Source: Pseudomonadota bacterium
GTDB taxonomy: Bacteria; Pseudomonadota; Alphaproteobacteria; Rhodospirillales; Magnetospirillaceae
DNA length: 64,000 nucleotides
Direction: 5' to 3'
NCBI GenBank assembly: GCA_021848545.1
Contig: JAJZUL010000002.1
Coordinates: 1 to 64,000 of the forward strand
Shown here: piece after piece, positions 24,901 through 34,543 of the stretch
Numbering within the stretch: position 1 is the first letter of the stretch
Layout: the number at the start of each line of letters is the position of its first letter
The notes under the pieces: generated by a model
The model's database searches: none
Told to the model about the DNA's origin: nothing
The model's input: only the letters and a program-made list of their open reading frames with translations
Translations under genes and position numbers: made by a program

Positions 24901-25820
24901 CGGGTACCTCCGTCAGGTGTGATGACGCGACAGCGGAGGGTAGACCGGGCGGGGCGGGAAGTAAACCGGCACCGGGCCTGTATCTGGTGGCCACGCCCAT
25001 CGGCAATATGGGCGACATCACCCTGAGGGCCATCGAAACCCTGAGGCACGCCGATCTGATCGCCTGCGAGGACACCCGCGTCACCGGAAAACTGCTGGCG
25101 CGCTTAGGGTTGGCGGTACCGCTGGTCGCCTATCACGAACACAATGCCGACCGGGCCGGCCAGACCCTGCTGGCCCAATTGCGCGAAGGCCGGGTGGTGG
25201 CGCTGGTCTCGGATGCCGGCACGCCGCTGATTTCGGATCCGGGATGGCGGTTGGTGCGGACCTGCCGGGATGAGGGAATCGCGGTGACCGCCCTGCCCGG
25301 CCCGTCGGCGGCGCTGACCGCCCTTCAATTGTCGGGCCTGCCCGCCCAACCGTTCCTGTTCGCCGGATTCCTGCCGCGTACGGCGGCGGCCAGGCGCGCC
25401 GCCGCCCACGACCTGGCTTTGGTGCCGGCGACCCTGATTTTTTTCGAATCGCCCAACCGGCTGGGCGCGTCCCTGGCCGATCTCGCCGCCATTCTCGGCG
25501 ACCGGCCGGCCGCAATCGCCCGGGAACTGACCAAGCTGCATGAGGAGATTTCGCCCGGCACCCTGACCGAACTGGCGGAACGCTACCGCCAGGCGCCGGC
25601 GCGCGGCGAAGTGGTGCTGGTGGTGGGACCGCCCGCGGCGCAAGCGCCGGCCGGCGACGCGGATATCGACGGCCGGCTGGCCGAAGCGCTGGCGGGCGGC
25701 GCCAGCCTGAAGGATTCGGCCGCCCTGGTGGCCGCGGAAACCGGGCGACAACGGCGCGAGGTCTATGCCCGGGCCTTGCGGCTGGCGAAGCGGGCGGCGA
25801 AAGGCGGGCCGGCGGAATGA
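24861..25820 (+). CDS. rsmI: 16S rRNA (cytidine-1402-2'-O)-methyltransferase
   Basis: A SAM-dependent RsmI that methylates the ribose of C1402 in 16S rRNA. The core starts at GLYLVATPIGNMGDITLRA. IACEDTRVTGKLL, VALVSDAGTPLISDPGWRLV and ALPGPSAALTALQLSG are the SAM and substrate motifs of the tetrapyrrole-methylase fold. LIFFESPNRL and ARELTKLHEEI follow. The exact start is unclear: no ATG/GTG/TTG lies close to the core, and the ATG at 24861 makes a 319-residue protein whose 5' end overlaps the divergent lipoprotein gene by 40 bp. Confidence 0.93.
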   Translation: MAGPQHGQATANAPGTSVRCDDATAEGRPGGAGSKPAPGLYLVATPIGNMGDITLRAIETLRHADLIACEDTRVTGKLLARLGLAVPLVAYHEHNADRAGQTLLAQLREGRVVALVSDAGTPLISDPGWRLVRTCRDEGIAVTALPGPSAALTALQLSGLPAQPFLFAGFLPRTAAARRAAAHDLALVPATLIFFESPNRLGASLADLAAILGDRPAAIARELTKLHEEISPGTLTELAERYRQAPARGEVVLVVGPPAAQAPAGDADIDGRLAEALAGGASLKDSAALVAAETGRQRREVYARALRLAKRAAKGGPAE

Positions 25821-26197
25821 CGCGGCGGGCCGCCTATCGCCGGGGCGCCTGGGCCGAAACGGTCGCCGCCTGGTGGCTGCGCCTTAAAGGGTACCGGGTG
25901 GTGGGCCGGCATGTGACCGCCAGACGGGGCACCGGTCTGGGGGAGATCGATATCGTCGTTCGGCGGGGCGGCGTGCTGGCCTTCGTCGAGGTCAAGGCGC
26001 GCGGCGACGCGGGCCTTGCCGCCGCCGCCATTTCCCCCACCCAACGCCGCCGCATCGAGCGGGCGGCGCGGGGCTATGTCGCCAACCGGCCGGATCTGGA
26101 CGGTTGCGTTATCCGTTTCGATGCCGTCCTGGTATCGCCCTGGCGGCCGCCCCGGCATCTGGCCGATGCCTGGCGAACGGACTCATCGGGCTGGTGA
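25817..26197 (+). CDS. YraN family (UPF0102) endonuclease-like protein
   Basis: A 126-residue YraN/UPF0102 protein with a restriction-endonuclease-like fold. RGAWAETVAAWWLRLKGYRVVGRH is the N-terminal helix-strand. GEIDIVVRRGGVLAFVEVKAR carries the EID...EVK residues of a PD-(D/E)XK-type site. ISPTQRRRIERAARGYV follows. The cellular role is unsettled; it may be linked to DNA uptake or repair. It overlaps rsmI by ATGA, matching the rsmI-yraN linkage of many proteobacteria. Confidence 0.9.
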   Translation: MTRRAAYRRGAWAETVAAWWLRLKGYRVVGRHVTARRGTGLGEIDIVVRRGGVLAFVEVKARGDAGLAAAAISPTQRRRIERAARGYVANRPDLDGCVIRFDAVLVSPWRPPRHLADAWRTDSSGW

Positions 26198-26290
26198 GAC
26201 GTTTTCGCGCAAGGGGAATCGCGCGAAAACGCTTCGGCGTGCCACATTCGCCCTCTACAGTGTGGCGACTTCGATTGTGGAGGAGCTCCC

Positions 26291-26899
26291 GTGAAATCCT
26301 ATCTCCTCGTGCTGGGCGCCGGCGCGGCGCTGATGACGGTCGCCAGCCTGTCGGGCTGTACCGGCGTCGCGGTGGGCGCCGGCGCCACGGCGGCCGTGGC
26401 CGCCTCGCAGGACCGGGGCCTGGGCGGCGCCATCGACGACACCAAGATCCGGGCCGAGATCGACGGATTATGGTTCCGCAGCAGTTACAAGATCTTCAGC
26501 AAGGTGGACCTCAACATCATGGAGGGCCGCGTGATGCTGACCGGCGCGGTCCCCTCCGAGGCCATGCGCAACGAGGCGGTCCGTTTGACCTGGCAGGCGG
26601 CGGGCGTCCGCGAGGTCATCGACGATATCGTGGTCATACCGGGAGGCATTTCCCTGGCGCAGGGCACCCACGACGAGCTGGTCGAGGAGAAGCTGAAGGC
26701 CGACCTGCTGCTCGACAAACATATCGACAACATCAATTACGATATCGATGTGGTCAACGGGGTCATCTATCTCTTGGGCATCGCCAAGAATCAGGCGGAG
26801 CTGGACCGGGTTCTGGCCTATGCCAGAAGCATTTCCGGGGTCAAGCAGGTGGTCAACCACGTGCTGATCAAAACCAATCCACGCCGTATCGCCAACTGA
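26291..26899 (+). CDS. BON-domain lipoprotein (DolP/OsmY-like)
   Basis: A 202-residue protein with a lipoprotein signal ([21 protein letters not shown], Cys at about 23) and two BON domains. The first spans about residues 48-115 ([15 protein letters not shown]...[16 protein letters not shown]) and the second about 128-198 ([20 protein letters not shown]...[13 protein letters not shown]). Two BON domains behind a lipobox is the layout of DolP (YraP), which supports outer-membrane integrity. The rsmI-lpoA-yraN context matches yraL-yraM-yraN-yraP. AGGAGCTC lies before the ATG. Confidence 0.85.
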   Translation: MKSYLLVLGAGAALMTVASLSGCTGVAVGAGATAAVAASQDRGLGGAIDDTKIRAEIDGLWFRSSYKIFSKVDLNIMEGRVMLTGAVPSEAMRNEAVRLTWQAAGVREVIDDIVVIPGGISLAQGTHDELVEEKLKADLLLDKHIDNINYDIDVVNGVIYLLGIAKNQAELDRVLAYARSISGVKQVVNHVLIKTNPRRIAN

Positions 26900-26933
26900 G
26901 AGCCCGACCCGGATTTCGTCCAAGGACAAAACC

Positions 26934-27878
26934 ATGAGCCTTTCCATCGGCATCCAGATGGACCCCATCGAGACCATCGACATCAACGCCGATTCGACCT
27001 TCGCTCTGGCCCTGGAGGGGCAAAAGCGGGGCCACATCCTGTTTCACTACCTGCCCCAGGATCTGACCTTTCGCAAGGGCAAGGTCCTGGCCCGCGCGCG
27101 GCCGCTGACGGTGCAACGGGTGGCCGGCGCCCATGCCCGGCTGGGTGAGCCGGTGGTGATGGATCTGGGCACGCTGGACGTGGTGCTGATGCGCCAGGAC
27201 CCGCCCTTCGACATGGCCTATATCACCGCCACCCATCTGTTGGAGCACATCCACCCTAAAACCTTGGTGGTGAACGATCCGGTATCGGTGCGCAACGCGC
27301 CGGAAAAACTGATGGTCACCCACTTCCCCGATCTGATCCCACCCACCCTGATCACCAGCGATCGGCGGCAGATTCACGATTTCCGGCGGGAATACGGCGA
27401 TATCGTGGTCAAACCCCTGTTCGGAAACGGCGGCGCCGGGGTGTTCCATGTCGGACCCGGAGATGAGAATTTCAACGCGCTGCTGGAATTGTTCACCCAA
27501 TTGTACCGCGAGCCGGTGATCGTCCAGGCCTATCTGCCCGAGGTCCGGTCCGGGGACAAACGCATCATCCTGGTGGACGGAGTGCCCGCCGGCGCCGTCA
27601 ACCGGGTGCCCGCCAGCGGCGAGGCCCGATCCAACCTGCATGTGGGCGGTCAGGCCGTCAAAAGTGAGCTGACCCGAAGAGAGCGGGAGATATGCGCGGC
27701 GGTCGGACCGGTGCTGAAGGAACGGGGGCTGATTTTCGTCGGCATCGACGTCATCGGCGACTACCTCACCGAGATCAACGTGACGTCGCCCACCGGCATC
27801 CAGGAGATCGATCGCTTCGATGGCAGTTGCATCGAGGGGCTGATTTGGGATGCGATCGAGACGCGGCGCGCGATATAA
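26934..27878 (+). CDS. gshB: Glutathione synthetase
   Basis: A 314-residue ATP-grasp GshB joining gamma-glutamylcysteine and glycine. It shows the start [46 protein letters not shown] near residue 82, [16 protein letters not shown] near 155 and the metal-binding [12 protein letters not shown] near 282. The full length is typical. It starts 34 bp after the BON gene and is the last gene before a 342-bp AT-richer gap. Confidence 0.97.
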   Translation: MSLSIGIQMDPIETIDINADSTFALALEGQKRGHILFHYLPQDLTFRKGKVLARARPLTVQRVAGAHARLGEPVVMDLGTLDVVLMRQDPPFDMAYITATHLLEHIHPKTLVVNDPVSVRNAPEKLMVTHFPDLIPPTLITSDRRQIHDFRREYGDIVVKPLFGNGGAGVFHVGPGDENFNALLELFTQLYREPVIVQAYLPEVRSGDKRIILVDGVPAGAVNRVPASGEARSNLHVGGQAVKSELTRREREICAAVGPVLKERGLIFVGIDVIGDYLTEINVTSPTGIQEIDRFDGSCIEGLIWDAIETRRAI

Positions 27879-27987
27879 AACATCATATAATTCATTGATA
27901 AGAAAAAGGTATTCGAGTTAGCGCGCAAAATACGTCACAAATCTGCAAACGCAGTTATGTGAGTTTGTGGATTGGATTCAAGCGCAG

Positions 27988-28002
27988 TTAACGTCTGGTT
28001 AA
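27988..28002. promoter_or_regulatory. CtrA-type box upstream of comM
   Basis: TTAACGTCTGGTTAA is an exact TTAA-N7-TTAA, the full CtrA consensus of alphaproteobacteria. It lies in the 342-bp gap 27879-28220 between gshB and comM, 219 bp before the comM ATG. The gap is visibly AT-richer than its surroundings and also holds an 8-bp hairpin at 28012-28033. I saw no other exact full site in the intergenic regions I scanned. Confidence 0.55.
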
Positions 28003-28011
28003 GATTCTGGT

Positions 28012-28033
28012 CCCGTTGCGGGGATGCAACGGG
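28012..28033 (+). terminator. Hairpin in the gshB-comM gap
   Basis: The arms CCCGTTGC (28012-28019) and GCAACGGG (28026-28033) flank a six-base loop, followed by GGTCTTCATT. It could end the gshB transcript, or act as a leader structure of comM. The T-run is poor. Confidence 0.35.
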
Positions 28034-28220
28034 GGTCTTCATTATCGAAAACCGTTGACGCGAATCGCGTCCGTCGAAAACGGCGAGACGAGTGGCTCCG
28101 CCGACGGCCCCGCTTCCCTGGATTCGCCCCTTATCACAACTGTATCGGCTTCCGGCGCTGGTCGCACCGCCATTGCGCGATTATGATTGCGCTCCGTCCC
28201 CGGCGAAAGATTCTCCCTTC

Positions 28221-29735
28221 ATGACCGCCCGCGTTGCCACCGTCGCTTTTTCCGGCATCGAGGTTCTCGACGTCGATGTCCAGGTGCAGATTTCCGGCGG
28301 ATTGGTGGCCTTTACCGTGGTCGGCCTGCCCGACAAGGCCGTCGCCGAAAGCCGCGAGCGGGTGCGGGCCGCCCTCAACGCCCTGGGTTTGGCGCTGCCG
28401 CCGAAACGAATCACCGTCAATCTGGCCCCCGCCGACGTGTTGAAGGAAGGCAGCCATTTCGATTTGCCCATCGCCGTCGGTCTGCTGGTGGCCATGGGAA
28501 TCCTGCCCGCCGACGAGATGGCCCGCTACACCATCCTGGGCGAACTGGGCCTGGACGGCTCGCTGGCCCCGGTGGCCGGCATCCTGCCCGCCGCCATCGC
28601 CGCCAATGCCAGCGGGCGCGGCCTGATCTGCCCGGCCGCCCAGGGCGGCGAGGCGGCCTGGGCCGGCGGCGAGGAGGTTTTGGCGCCGGGCTCGCTGCTG
28701 GCCCTGATCAATCATTTCAAGGGCACCCAGGTGCTGACCCCGCCGGTGCCGCGACTGGCCGAGGATGACGAGCGTCTTCCCGATCTGAAGGACGTCAAAG
28801 GGCAGGAAACCGCCAAGCGCGCCCTGGAGGTGGCCGCCGCCGGCGGTCACAATCTGCTGATGGTGGGTCCGCCGGGCTCGGGAAAATCGATGCTGGCCGC
28901 CCGCCTGCCCGGCCTGTTGCCGCCGTTGTCGCCGCCGGAGGCGCTGGAAGTCAGCATGATCCATTCGGTGGCCGGGCAACTGGCCGACGGGCGGCTTTTG
29001 CGGCGACGCCCGTTTCGCGACCCCCATCATTCCGCTTCCGTCGCATCGGTGGTGGGCGGCGGTCAGCGGGCGCGGCCGGGGGAAGTGGCGCTGGCCCATC
29101 TGGGGGTTCTGTTCCTGGACGAACTGCCCGAATTCGCCCGCGGCGTGCTGGAAGCCCTGCGCCAGCCCCTGGAAACCGGGCGGGTCAGCATCGCGCGGGT
29201 CAATGCCCATGTCACCTATCCGGCGCGGGTGCAGTTGGTGGCGGCCATGAATCCCTGCCGCTGCGGCCATCTCGACGATGCCGCCATCGCCTGCGCCCGG
29301 GCGCCCAAATGCGCCGCCGACTATCAGAACCGCATTTCCGGCCCCCTGTTCGACCGCATCGATCTTCATGTCGATGTGGGCGCGGTCAATCCCGCCGATC
29401 TGGCCCTGCCGCCGCCGGCGGAAGGCTCGGCGGACGTCGCCGCCCGCGTCGCGGCCGCCCGCCGGCGCCAGACCGAGCGCTATGAGGGGCTGGGCGTTCG
29501 CTGCAATGCCGAAATCGACGGCGAAATCCTGGAAAAATTCGCCGCCCCCGATGCGGAAGGCCGCGCCTTGCTGACGGAAGCCACCGACCGCATGCGCCTG
29601 TCGGCCCGGGGCTATCACCGGGTATTGCGGGTGGCCCGCACTCTGGCCGATCTGGCCGGCGCGGACGCCATCGGCCGCATCCATATCGGCGAGGCCCTGT
29701 CCTATCGGCGCCTGCGGCCGGGGGCGACCGGATAG
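28221..29735 (+). CDS. comM: ComM/YifB-family Mg-chelatase-like AAA+ ATPase
   Basis: A 504-residue YifB/ComM protein. The N-terminal ChlI-like domain starts RVATVAFSGIEVLDVDVQVQ and has VVGLPDKAVAESRERVRAAL. Walker A is GPPGSGKSM near residue 215. Walker B is LFLDELPEF near residue 295, with RQPLETG following. The C-terminal domain holds MNPCRCGH and GPLFDRIDLHVDV. In naturally competent bacteria ComM is a helicase that drives branch migration during transformation. The start at 28221 leaves out an upstream 43-codon extension with no homology. Confidence 0.93.
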   Translation: MTARVATVAFSGIEVLDVDVQVQISGGLVAFTVVGLPDKAVAESRERVRAALNALGLALPPKRITVNLAPADVLKEGSHFDLPIAVGLLVAMGILPADEMARYTILGELGLDGSLAPVAGILPAAIAANASGRGLICPAAQGGEAAWAGGEEVLAPGSLLALINHFKGTQVLTPPVPRLAEDDERLPDLKDVKGQETAKRALEVAAAGGHNLLMVGPPGSGKSMLAARLPGLLPPLSPPEALEVSMIHSVAGQLADGRLLRRRPFRDPHHSASVASVVGGGQRARPGEVALAHLGVLFLDELPEFARGVLEALRQPLETGRVSIARVNAHVTYPARVQLVAAMNPCRCGHLDDAAIACARAPKCAADYQNRISGPLFDRIDLHVDVGAVNPADLALPPPAEGSADVAARVAAARRRQTERYEGLGVRCNAEIDGEILEKFAAPDAEGRALLTEATDRMRLSARGYHRVLRVARTLADLAGADAIGRIHIGEALSYRRLRPGATG

Positions 29736-29740
29736 ATCCG

Positions 29741-30346
29741 TCAGCGCCGCAGAAGACGAAGATGGCGGCGCACGTACCAGATCACCCCGGCCAGCAGGAT
29801 GATGGTGATCACGGCGTCGAAGCGATGGAACCAGCCGCCCAGGGTGTTCCAATGCTGGCCCAGCTTCAGCCCGATCCAGGCGAGGCCCCAACACCAGATG
29901 TAGGAGCCGATGAAGGTATAGAGGTTGAAGCGCCAGAGCGGCATCCGCGCCACCCCGGCGGGAAAGGCGATGAAGGTGCGCACCACCGGCAACATCCGGC
30001 CGATCAGGATGGTGATGTCGCCGTGGCGGGTGAACCAGCGGTCGGCGAGATCGAGATCGTGATGGGTGATCAGCAGATATTTGCCGTACCGCTCGACCAG
30101 GGGCCGGCCGCCCCACAGCCCCACCCAATAGGCGACCAGCGAACCGACCACCGAGCCGGCGGCGCCGGCCAGAGCGACGAGCCACAGCGACAATGTGCCG
30201 GTGGACACCAGAAAGCCGGAAAACGGCATGATGATTTCCGACGGCAGCGGGATGCACGCGCTTTCGATGGCCATCAGCAACGCGACCCCGGCATAGCCGA
30301 GATGGGCGATGACCGTGGTGATGAGGCCGGCGATGTGTTCCAGCAC
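29741..30346 (-). CDS. DedA-family membrane protein
   Basis: A 201-residue DedA (SNARE-associated/VTT) protein with about five hydrophobic segments. It has the conserved ESACIPLPSEIIMPFSGFL near residue 28, GSVVGSLVAYWVGLWGG near 66, and the GRMLPVVRTFIAFPAGVARM signature with its essential Arg near 120. DedA proteins take part in envelope integrity, and several act as lipid carriers (C55-P or phospholipid flipping). I choose the GTG at 30346, 4 bp after the hinT stop; a longer in-frame ORF reads through hinT in the wrong frame. Confidence 0.88.
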   Translation of the reverse strand: MLEHIAGLITTVIAHLGYAGVALLMAIESACIPLPSEIIMPFSGFLVSTGTLSLWLVALAGAAGSVVGSLVAYWVGLWGGRPLVERYGKYLLITHHDLDLADRWFTRHGDITILIGRMLPVVRTFIAFPAGVARMPLWRFNLYTFIGSYIWCWGLAWIGLKLGQHWNTLGGWFHRFDAVITIILLAGVIWYVRRHLRLLRR

Positions 30347-30350
30347 CGGC

Positions 30351-30713
30351 CTAGACCCGCGCCAGCATCGGTCCCAGCCTGCGGCCGCCGAAGACATGGA
30401 TATGGAGGTGGGGGACCTCCTGGCCGCCATTGGCGCCGCTATTGGCCAGCATGCGCCACCCCGCATCCGCGATTCCGGTCAGCTCCACCACCTTGCCGAC
30501 GGCGCGGAACAAGGCGGCGATTTCGGCGTCGCTGGCCTTCGCCGAAAAATCGTCCATAGATTGATAGGCGCCCTTGGGGATCACCAGCACATGGACCGGC
30601 GCCTGGGGATTGATGTCGTGAAAGGCGAGCGTGTGCTCGTCCTCGTACACGGTCTTGTTGGGAATTTCGCCGCGAAGGATGCGGGCGAAGATGTTGTTGG
30701 GGTCATAGGTCAT
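30351..30713 (-). CDS. hinT: HIT-family purine nucleoside phosphoramidase
   Basis: A 120-residue HinT-like protein. NIFARILRGEIPNKTVYEDE is the family start and HVFGG with the catalytic histidine triad HLHIHVF ends it near residue 105. HinT hydrolyses AMP-lysine and other nucleoside phosphoramidates. It lies between hisE and dedA in the his operon. HIT genes next to hisE are common in alphaproteobacteria, so the linkage is probably old, though any link to histidine synthesis is inference. Confidence 0.92.
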   Translation of the reverse strand: MTYDPNNIFARILRGEIPNKTVYEDEHTLAFHDINPQAPVHVLVIPKGAYQSMDDFSAKASDAEIAALFRAVGKVVELTGIADAGWRMLANSGANGGQEVPHLHIHVFGGRRLGPMLARV

Positions 30714-30738
30714 CCTGAAACCCTCCCTGGCCCGGAAA

Positions 30739-31065
30739 TCAGCGTTTGCGGCTTTTCTTTTCGTCGATGCCCGACGTGCCGGCGCGGCCGGCCAGTTCGG
30801 CCCAGATCTCGTCGGGGGCGATGCCCAAATCGGCCCACAGCACCAGCAGGTGATACAGAAGGTCGGCGCTTTCGCCGACCACGGCGCCCGGTCCCTGCCC
30901 CATGGCCGCCACCACGGTTTCCACCGCTTCCTCGCCCACCTTCTGGGCGATCTTGGCGCGGCCCTTGGCCAGCAGGCGGGCGGTATAGGATTTGTCGGGA
31001 TCGCCGTCGCGACGGCTGGCGATCACCTCGTAGAGTTCGTCGAGATAGCGGCCGTCCCGGCTCAT
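30739..31065 (-). CDS. hisE: Phosphoribosyl-ATP diphosphatase
   Basis: A 108-residue MazG-like HisE catalysing the second step of histidine synthesis. YLDELYEVIASRR, SYTARLLAKGRAKIAQKVGEEAVETVVAA and ESADLLYHLLVLW carry the conserved Glu/Asp residues that bind magnesium (EEAVE and ESADL). The partner HisI is separate and not in the window. It lies 19 bp after hisF in the same operon, with a basic tail (EKKSRKR). Confidence 0.95.
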   Translation of the reverse strand: MSRDGRYLDELYEVIASRRDGDPDKSYTARLLAKGRAKIAQKVGEEAVETVVAAMGQGPGAVVGESADLLYHLLVLWADLGIAPDEIWAELAGRAGTSGIDEKKSRKR

Positions 31066-31084
31066 GGCAATCCTCCTAGGCCGA

Positions 31085-31846
31085 TCAGTTCAACCGCACG
31101 GGAATGCCGTGGGCGGCCATATGCGCCTTGGCTTCCGCGATCGAAAATAGACCGAAATGAAAAATGGAAGCGGCCAGAACCGCCGTCGCATGGCCCTCGC
31201 GGATGCCGGCGACCAGATGATCGAGGGTGCCGACCCCGCCCGACGCGATCACCGGCACCGGCACGGCATCGGCGACGGCCCGGGTCAGGGCCAGGTCGAA
31301 GCCCTGGCGGGTGCCGTCGCGATCCATGGAGGTCAGCAGGATTTCGCCGGCCCCGTATTCGGCCATGCGCCTGGCCCATTCCACCGCGTCGATGCCGGTG
31401 GCGTTGCGCCCGCCATGGGTGAATATCTCGAATTTGCCGGGCGCCACCTGCTTGGCGTCCATCGCCACCACCACGCACTGGCTGCCGAACTTGATGGCGG
31501 CTTCGCGCACGAATTCGGGACGATGAACCGCGGCGGTGTTGATGCTGACCTTGTCGGCGCCGGCCAGCAGCAATTTACGAATATCCTCGGTCACCCGCAC
31601 CCCGCCGCCCACGGTCAGCGGCATGAAGCAATGTTCGGCGGTCCGCCCCACCACGTCGTAAATGGTGTCGCGGTTATCCGAACTGGCGGTGATGTCGAGA
31701 AAGGTCAGTTCGTCGGCGCCGGCCCGGTCATAGACCTTGGCCTGTTCCACCGGATCGCCGGCATCGACCAGATCGACGAAATTGACGCCCTTGACCACGC
31801 GGCCGCCCTTGACGTCGAGACAGGGGATGATGCGCATCTTGAGCAT
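31085..31846 (-). CDS. hisF: Imidazole glycerol phosphate synthase subunit HisF
   Basis: A 253-residue (beta/alpha)8 barrel, the cyclase half of IGP synthase. It uses ammonia made by HisH to form IGP and AICAR. Catalytic Asp residues are visible in [19 protein letters not shown] (Asp 11) and [15 protein letters not shown] (Asp 130). [10 protein letters not shown] gives the phosphate-binding turn. Length is standard. The partner hisH is two genes upstream. Confidence 0.98.
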   Translation of the reverse strand: MLKMRIIPCLDVKGGRVVKGVNFVDLVDAGDPVEQAKVYDRAGADELTFLDITASSDNRDTIYDVVGRTAEHCFMPLTVGGGVRVTEDIRKLLLAGADKVSINTAAVHRPEFVREAAIKFGSQCVVVAMDAKQVAPGKFEIFTHGGRNATGIDAVEWARRMAEYGAGEILLTSMDRDGTRQGFDLALTRAVADAVPVPVIASGGVGTLDHLVAGIREGHATAVLAASIFHFGLFSIAEAKAHMAAHGIPVRLN

Positions 31847-31851
31847 GGCGC

Positions 31852-32577
31852 CTAATCCTTGAGCAGAGCCAGGGCCTCGGCCAGATCGATGCGCCCGTCA
31901 TACAGCGCCCGGCCGGAAATGACGCCGACGATCCCCGCACCCGCCGCCGCCTTCACCCGCCGCAGATCGTCGAGCGACGACACCCCGCCGGAAACGATGA
32001 CCGGCGTTTGAATGGCGTGGGCCAGGGCCGCCGTCGCGTCGATATTGGGACCGGCCAGAACGCCGTCGCGATCGATATCGGTATGAATGATGGCGGCGAC
32101 CCCGACATCCTCGAACTTCAGGGCCAATTCCAGGGCGGTGACGTTCGAGGTCTCCGCCCAGCCCTCCACCGCCACGCGCCCCCCTTTGGCGTCGATTCCC
32201 ACCGCCACCCGGCCGGGGAATTCGCGGCAGGCTTCCTTGACCAGGGCGGGATTGCGCAGCGCCACGGTGCCCAGGATGACCCGGCGGACCCCGCGCTCCA
32301 GCCAGGCCTCGATGGCGGCGAGATCGCGGATGCCGCCGCCCAATTGCACCGGCACCGGCGCCGCCGCCAGAATGGCTTCGACGGCGGCGGCGTTGGCCGG
32401 CCGGCCGGCGAAGGCGCCGTCCAGATCCACCACGTGAATCCATTCGGTCCCGGCCGCGACGAAAGCCCGCGCCTGGGCCGCCGGATCGGTGTTGAAGACC
32501 GTCGCGTCCTCCATCCGCCCCAGCTTGAGGCGGACGCAGGCGCCGTCCTTGAGATCGATGGCGGGAAAAAGAATCAT
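31852..32577 (-). CDS. hisA: ProFAR isomerase HisA
   Basis: A 241-residue (beta/alpha)8 isomerase acting just before HisFH. The catalytic Asp is in [14 protein letters not shown] (Asp 8), with a second acidic residue in [15 protein letters not shown] (about Asp 130). [10 protein letters not shown] and [13 protein letters not shown] form the two phosphate-binding loops. The ATG overlaps the hisH stop by 4 bp. hisF starts 5 bp after its stop. Confidence 0.98.
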   Translation of the reverse strand: MILFPAIDLKDGACVRLKLGRMEDATVFNTDPAAQARAFVAAGTEWIHVVDLDGAFAGRPANAAAVEAILAAAPVPVQLGGGIRDLAAIEAWLERGVRRVILGTVALRNPALVKEACREFPGRVAVGIDAKGGRVAVEGWAETSNVTALELALKFEDVGVAAIIHTDIDRDGVLAGPNIDATAALAHAIQTPVIVSGGVSSLDDLRRVKAAAGAGIVGVISGRALYDGRIDLAEALALLKD

Positions 32578-33221
32578 GATCGGGGCGTCCAGCGCAGGAA
32601 ATTGGCGATGACCCGAAGGCCCGCCTCCTGGCTTTTTTCGGGATGGAACTGGGTGCCGGCGATGGAACCGTGGGCGACGATGGCGGTGATAGGGCCGCCG
32701 TAATCGACCTCGGCCACCACATCGGCGGGATTGTCGCAGCGCAAGTAATAGGAATGGACGAAATAGGCGTGCGCGCCGGGCGACAGCCCATCCAGCAGCG
32801 GGTGGGCGCCGGGCGTGAAGGACAATTCGTTCCAGCCCATATGCGGCACCTTGCGATCCGGGGCCGGCACGATGGGCACCACTTCACCCTGAATCCAGTT
32901 CAGGCCGGGATGATCCCCATGCTCGCGCCCGATGGTCGCCAGAAGCTGCATGCCGACGCAAATGCCGAGAAACGGCGCGCCGTCGCCCCGCACCCGGTCG
33001 GTCATCGCCGCGACCATGCCGGGCAAGGCGTCAAGACCGGCCTTGCAATCGGCGAAGGCCCCGACGCCGGGCAGAACGATACGGTCGGCGCGCGCCACCA
33101 CCGACGGATCGGCGGTCACGGCGATCTTTGCCGTCATGCCGGTTTCGGCGACCACCCGCTCGAACGCCTTGGCGGCCGATCGTAAATTGCCCGAGCCGTA
33201 ATCGATGATGGCCACCAGCAT
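32574..33221 (-). CDS. hisH: Imidazole glycerol phosphate synthase glutaminase HisH
   Basis: A 215-residue class I glutamine amidotransferase that feeds ammonia to HisF. The nucleophile Cys is in [12 protein letters not shown] (about residue 86), and the His/Glu of the triad are in [14 protein letters not shown] (about 195-197). The start [18 protein letters not shown] fixes the ATG at 33221. It overlaps the hisB stop by a few bases only on the upstream side, implying coupled translation. Confidence 0.97.
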   Translation of the reverse strand: MLVAIIDYGSGNLRSAAKAFERVVAETGMTAKIAVTADPSVVARADRIVLPGVGAFADCKAGLDALPGMVAAMTDRVRGDGAPFLGICVGMQLLATIGREHGDHPGLNWIQGEVVPIVPAPDRKVPHMGWNELSFTPGAHPLLDGLSPGAHAYFVHSYYLRCDNPADVVAEVDYGGPITAIVAHGSIAGTQFHPEKSQEAGLRVIANFLRWTPRS

Positions 33222-33223
33222 GG

Positions 33224-33820
33224 TCACGCGCCCCCCAGGGTGCCCTTGGTGGACGGCACGGAATCGGCCTTGCGGGGATCGATCTCCACCGCCTCGCGAA
33301 GCGCGCGGGCCAGGGCCTTGAAGCAGCTTTCGACGATGTGATGGCTGTTTTCGCCATACAGATTTTCGACATGCAGGGTGGCGCCGGCATTCTGGGCGAA
33401 GGCCTGAAACCATTCCTTGAACAGCTCGGTGTCCATGTCGCCGACCTTGGCCCGCGGGAAATCCACGTTCCAGATCAGATAGGGACGATTGGACAGGTCG
33501 AGGGCCACCCGGGTCAGGGTCTCGTCCATGGGCACCAGGGCCGATCCGTAGCGACGGATGCCGGTGCGGTCGCCCAGCGCCTTGGCCACCGCCTGGCCGA
33601 TGGCGATGCCGCTATCCTCGGTGGTATGGTGAAAATCGATATGAAGATCGCCCGTGGCCGCCACGTCGAGATCGATCAGCGAGTGGCGCGACAATTGTTC
33701 GAGCATATGGTCGAGAAAGCCGATTCCGGTTTTCACGCCATAACGACCGTCGCCATCGAGATCGACGGTGACGGTAATGTCGGTCTCGGCGGTTTTGCGC
33801 GCGACGCTGGCCTTGCGCAT
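33224..33820 (-). CDS. hisB: Imidazoleglycerol-phosphate dehydratase
   Basis: A 198-residue monofunctional HisB dehydratase, without the phosphatase domain of the enterobacterial fusion. Manganese-binding histidine clusters are visible in [19 protein letters not shown] and [19 protein letters not shown], and near the C-terminus in [17 protein letters not shown]. It is the first gene of the hisB-hisH-hisA-hisF-hisE-hinT-dedA run, divergent from hslV across 177 bp. Confidence 0.97.
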   Translation of the reverse strand: MRKASVARKTAETDITVTVDLDGDGRYGVKTGIGFLDHMLEQLSRHSLIDLDVAATGDLHIDFHHTTEDSGIAIGQAVAKALGDRTGIRRYGSALVPMDETLTRVALDLSNRPYLIWNVDFPRAKVGDMDTELFKEWFQAFAQNAGATLHVENLYGENSHHIVESCFKALARALREAVEIDPRKADSVPSTKGTLGGA

Positions 33821-33931
33821 GGATCGATTTCTCCGGATTGGACGGGTCGGAAACGGCCCGCCGTCGCCGGAATGGCAAGCGGGTCGCCCGGAAAGGGTGG
33901 TATTAACAGGAATGGCCGCGCCGCGCCAGTA

Positions 33932-33959
33932 TGGACGGCCGGGGCACCTCTGCTATCAT
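33932..33959 (+). promoter_or_regulatory. Possible hslV promoter
   Basis: TGGACG (33932-33937) and TATCAT (33954-33959) are 16 bp apart in the hisB-hslV divergent gap, about 38 bp before the hslV ATG. The match to a housekeeping promoter is moderate. No clear RpoH box is seen. Confidence 0.35.
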
Positions 33960-33997
33960 CCCGTCCGATCCTCACCTCCTGTCGGTATCAGTCGCCC

Positions 33998-34543
33998 ATG
34001 TCCGAATCCCCTCCCTCCTGGCACGGCACCACCATCCTTTCCGTCCGCAAGGGCGATCAGGTGGTGATGGCCGGCGACGGCCAGGTTTCCCTTGGCCAGA
34101 CCGTCATCAAGGGCAACGCCCGCAAGGTGCGGCGCATCGGCGGCGACCGGATTCTGGTCGGTTTCGCCGGCGCCACCGCCGACGCCTTCACCCTGCTGGA
34201 GCGGTTGGAAGGCAAACTGGAAAAGCATCCCGGCCAATTGCTGCGGGCCTGCGTCGAGCTGGCCAAGGATTGGCGCACCGACCGCTATCTGCGCCGGCTG
34301 GAAGCGATGATGGCGGTCGCCGACAAGGACGCGTCCCTGGTGCTGACCGGTCAGGGCGACGTTCTGGAGCCCGAGGACGGCATCATCGGCATCGGTTCGG
34401 GCGGCAATTACGCCCTGGCGGCGGCGCGCGCCCTGGTGGGAATCGACGGCCTGGCGGTCGAGGAGATCGCGCGGCGGGCCATGGGCATCGCCGCCGACAT
34501 CTGCGTCTACACCAACCGCAATCTCGTGGTGGAAAGCCTGTAA
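33998..34543 (+). CDS. hslV: HslV peptidase of the HslUV protease
   Basis: A 181-residue proteasome-beta-like peptidase. The mature N-terminal Thr nucleophile follows a short leader: [26 protein letters not shown], with TT at about residues 11-12. [33 protein letters not shown] is the family core. The enzyme cleaves unfolded and regulatory proteins, powered by HslU. It is directly joined to hslU, whose ATG begins on the base after the hslV stop. Confidence 0.97.
   Translation: MSESPPSWHGTTILSVRKGDQVVMAGDGQVSLGQTVIKGNARKVRRIGGDRILVGFAGATADAFTLLERLEGKLEKHPGQLLRACVELAKDWRTDRYLRRLEAMMAVADKDASLVLTGQGDVLEPEDGIIGIGSGGNYALAAARALVGIDGLAVEEIARRAMGIAADICVYTNRNLVVESL

Noticed and set aside
28134-30257. 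707-residue reverse frame over comM and dedA
   Set aside because: It crosses two genes with clear motifs and has no recognisable domain; it is a GC-rich shadow.
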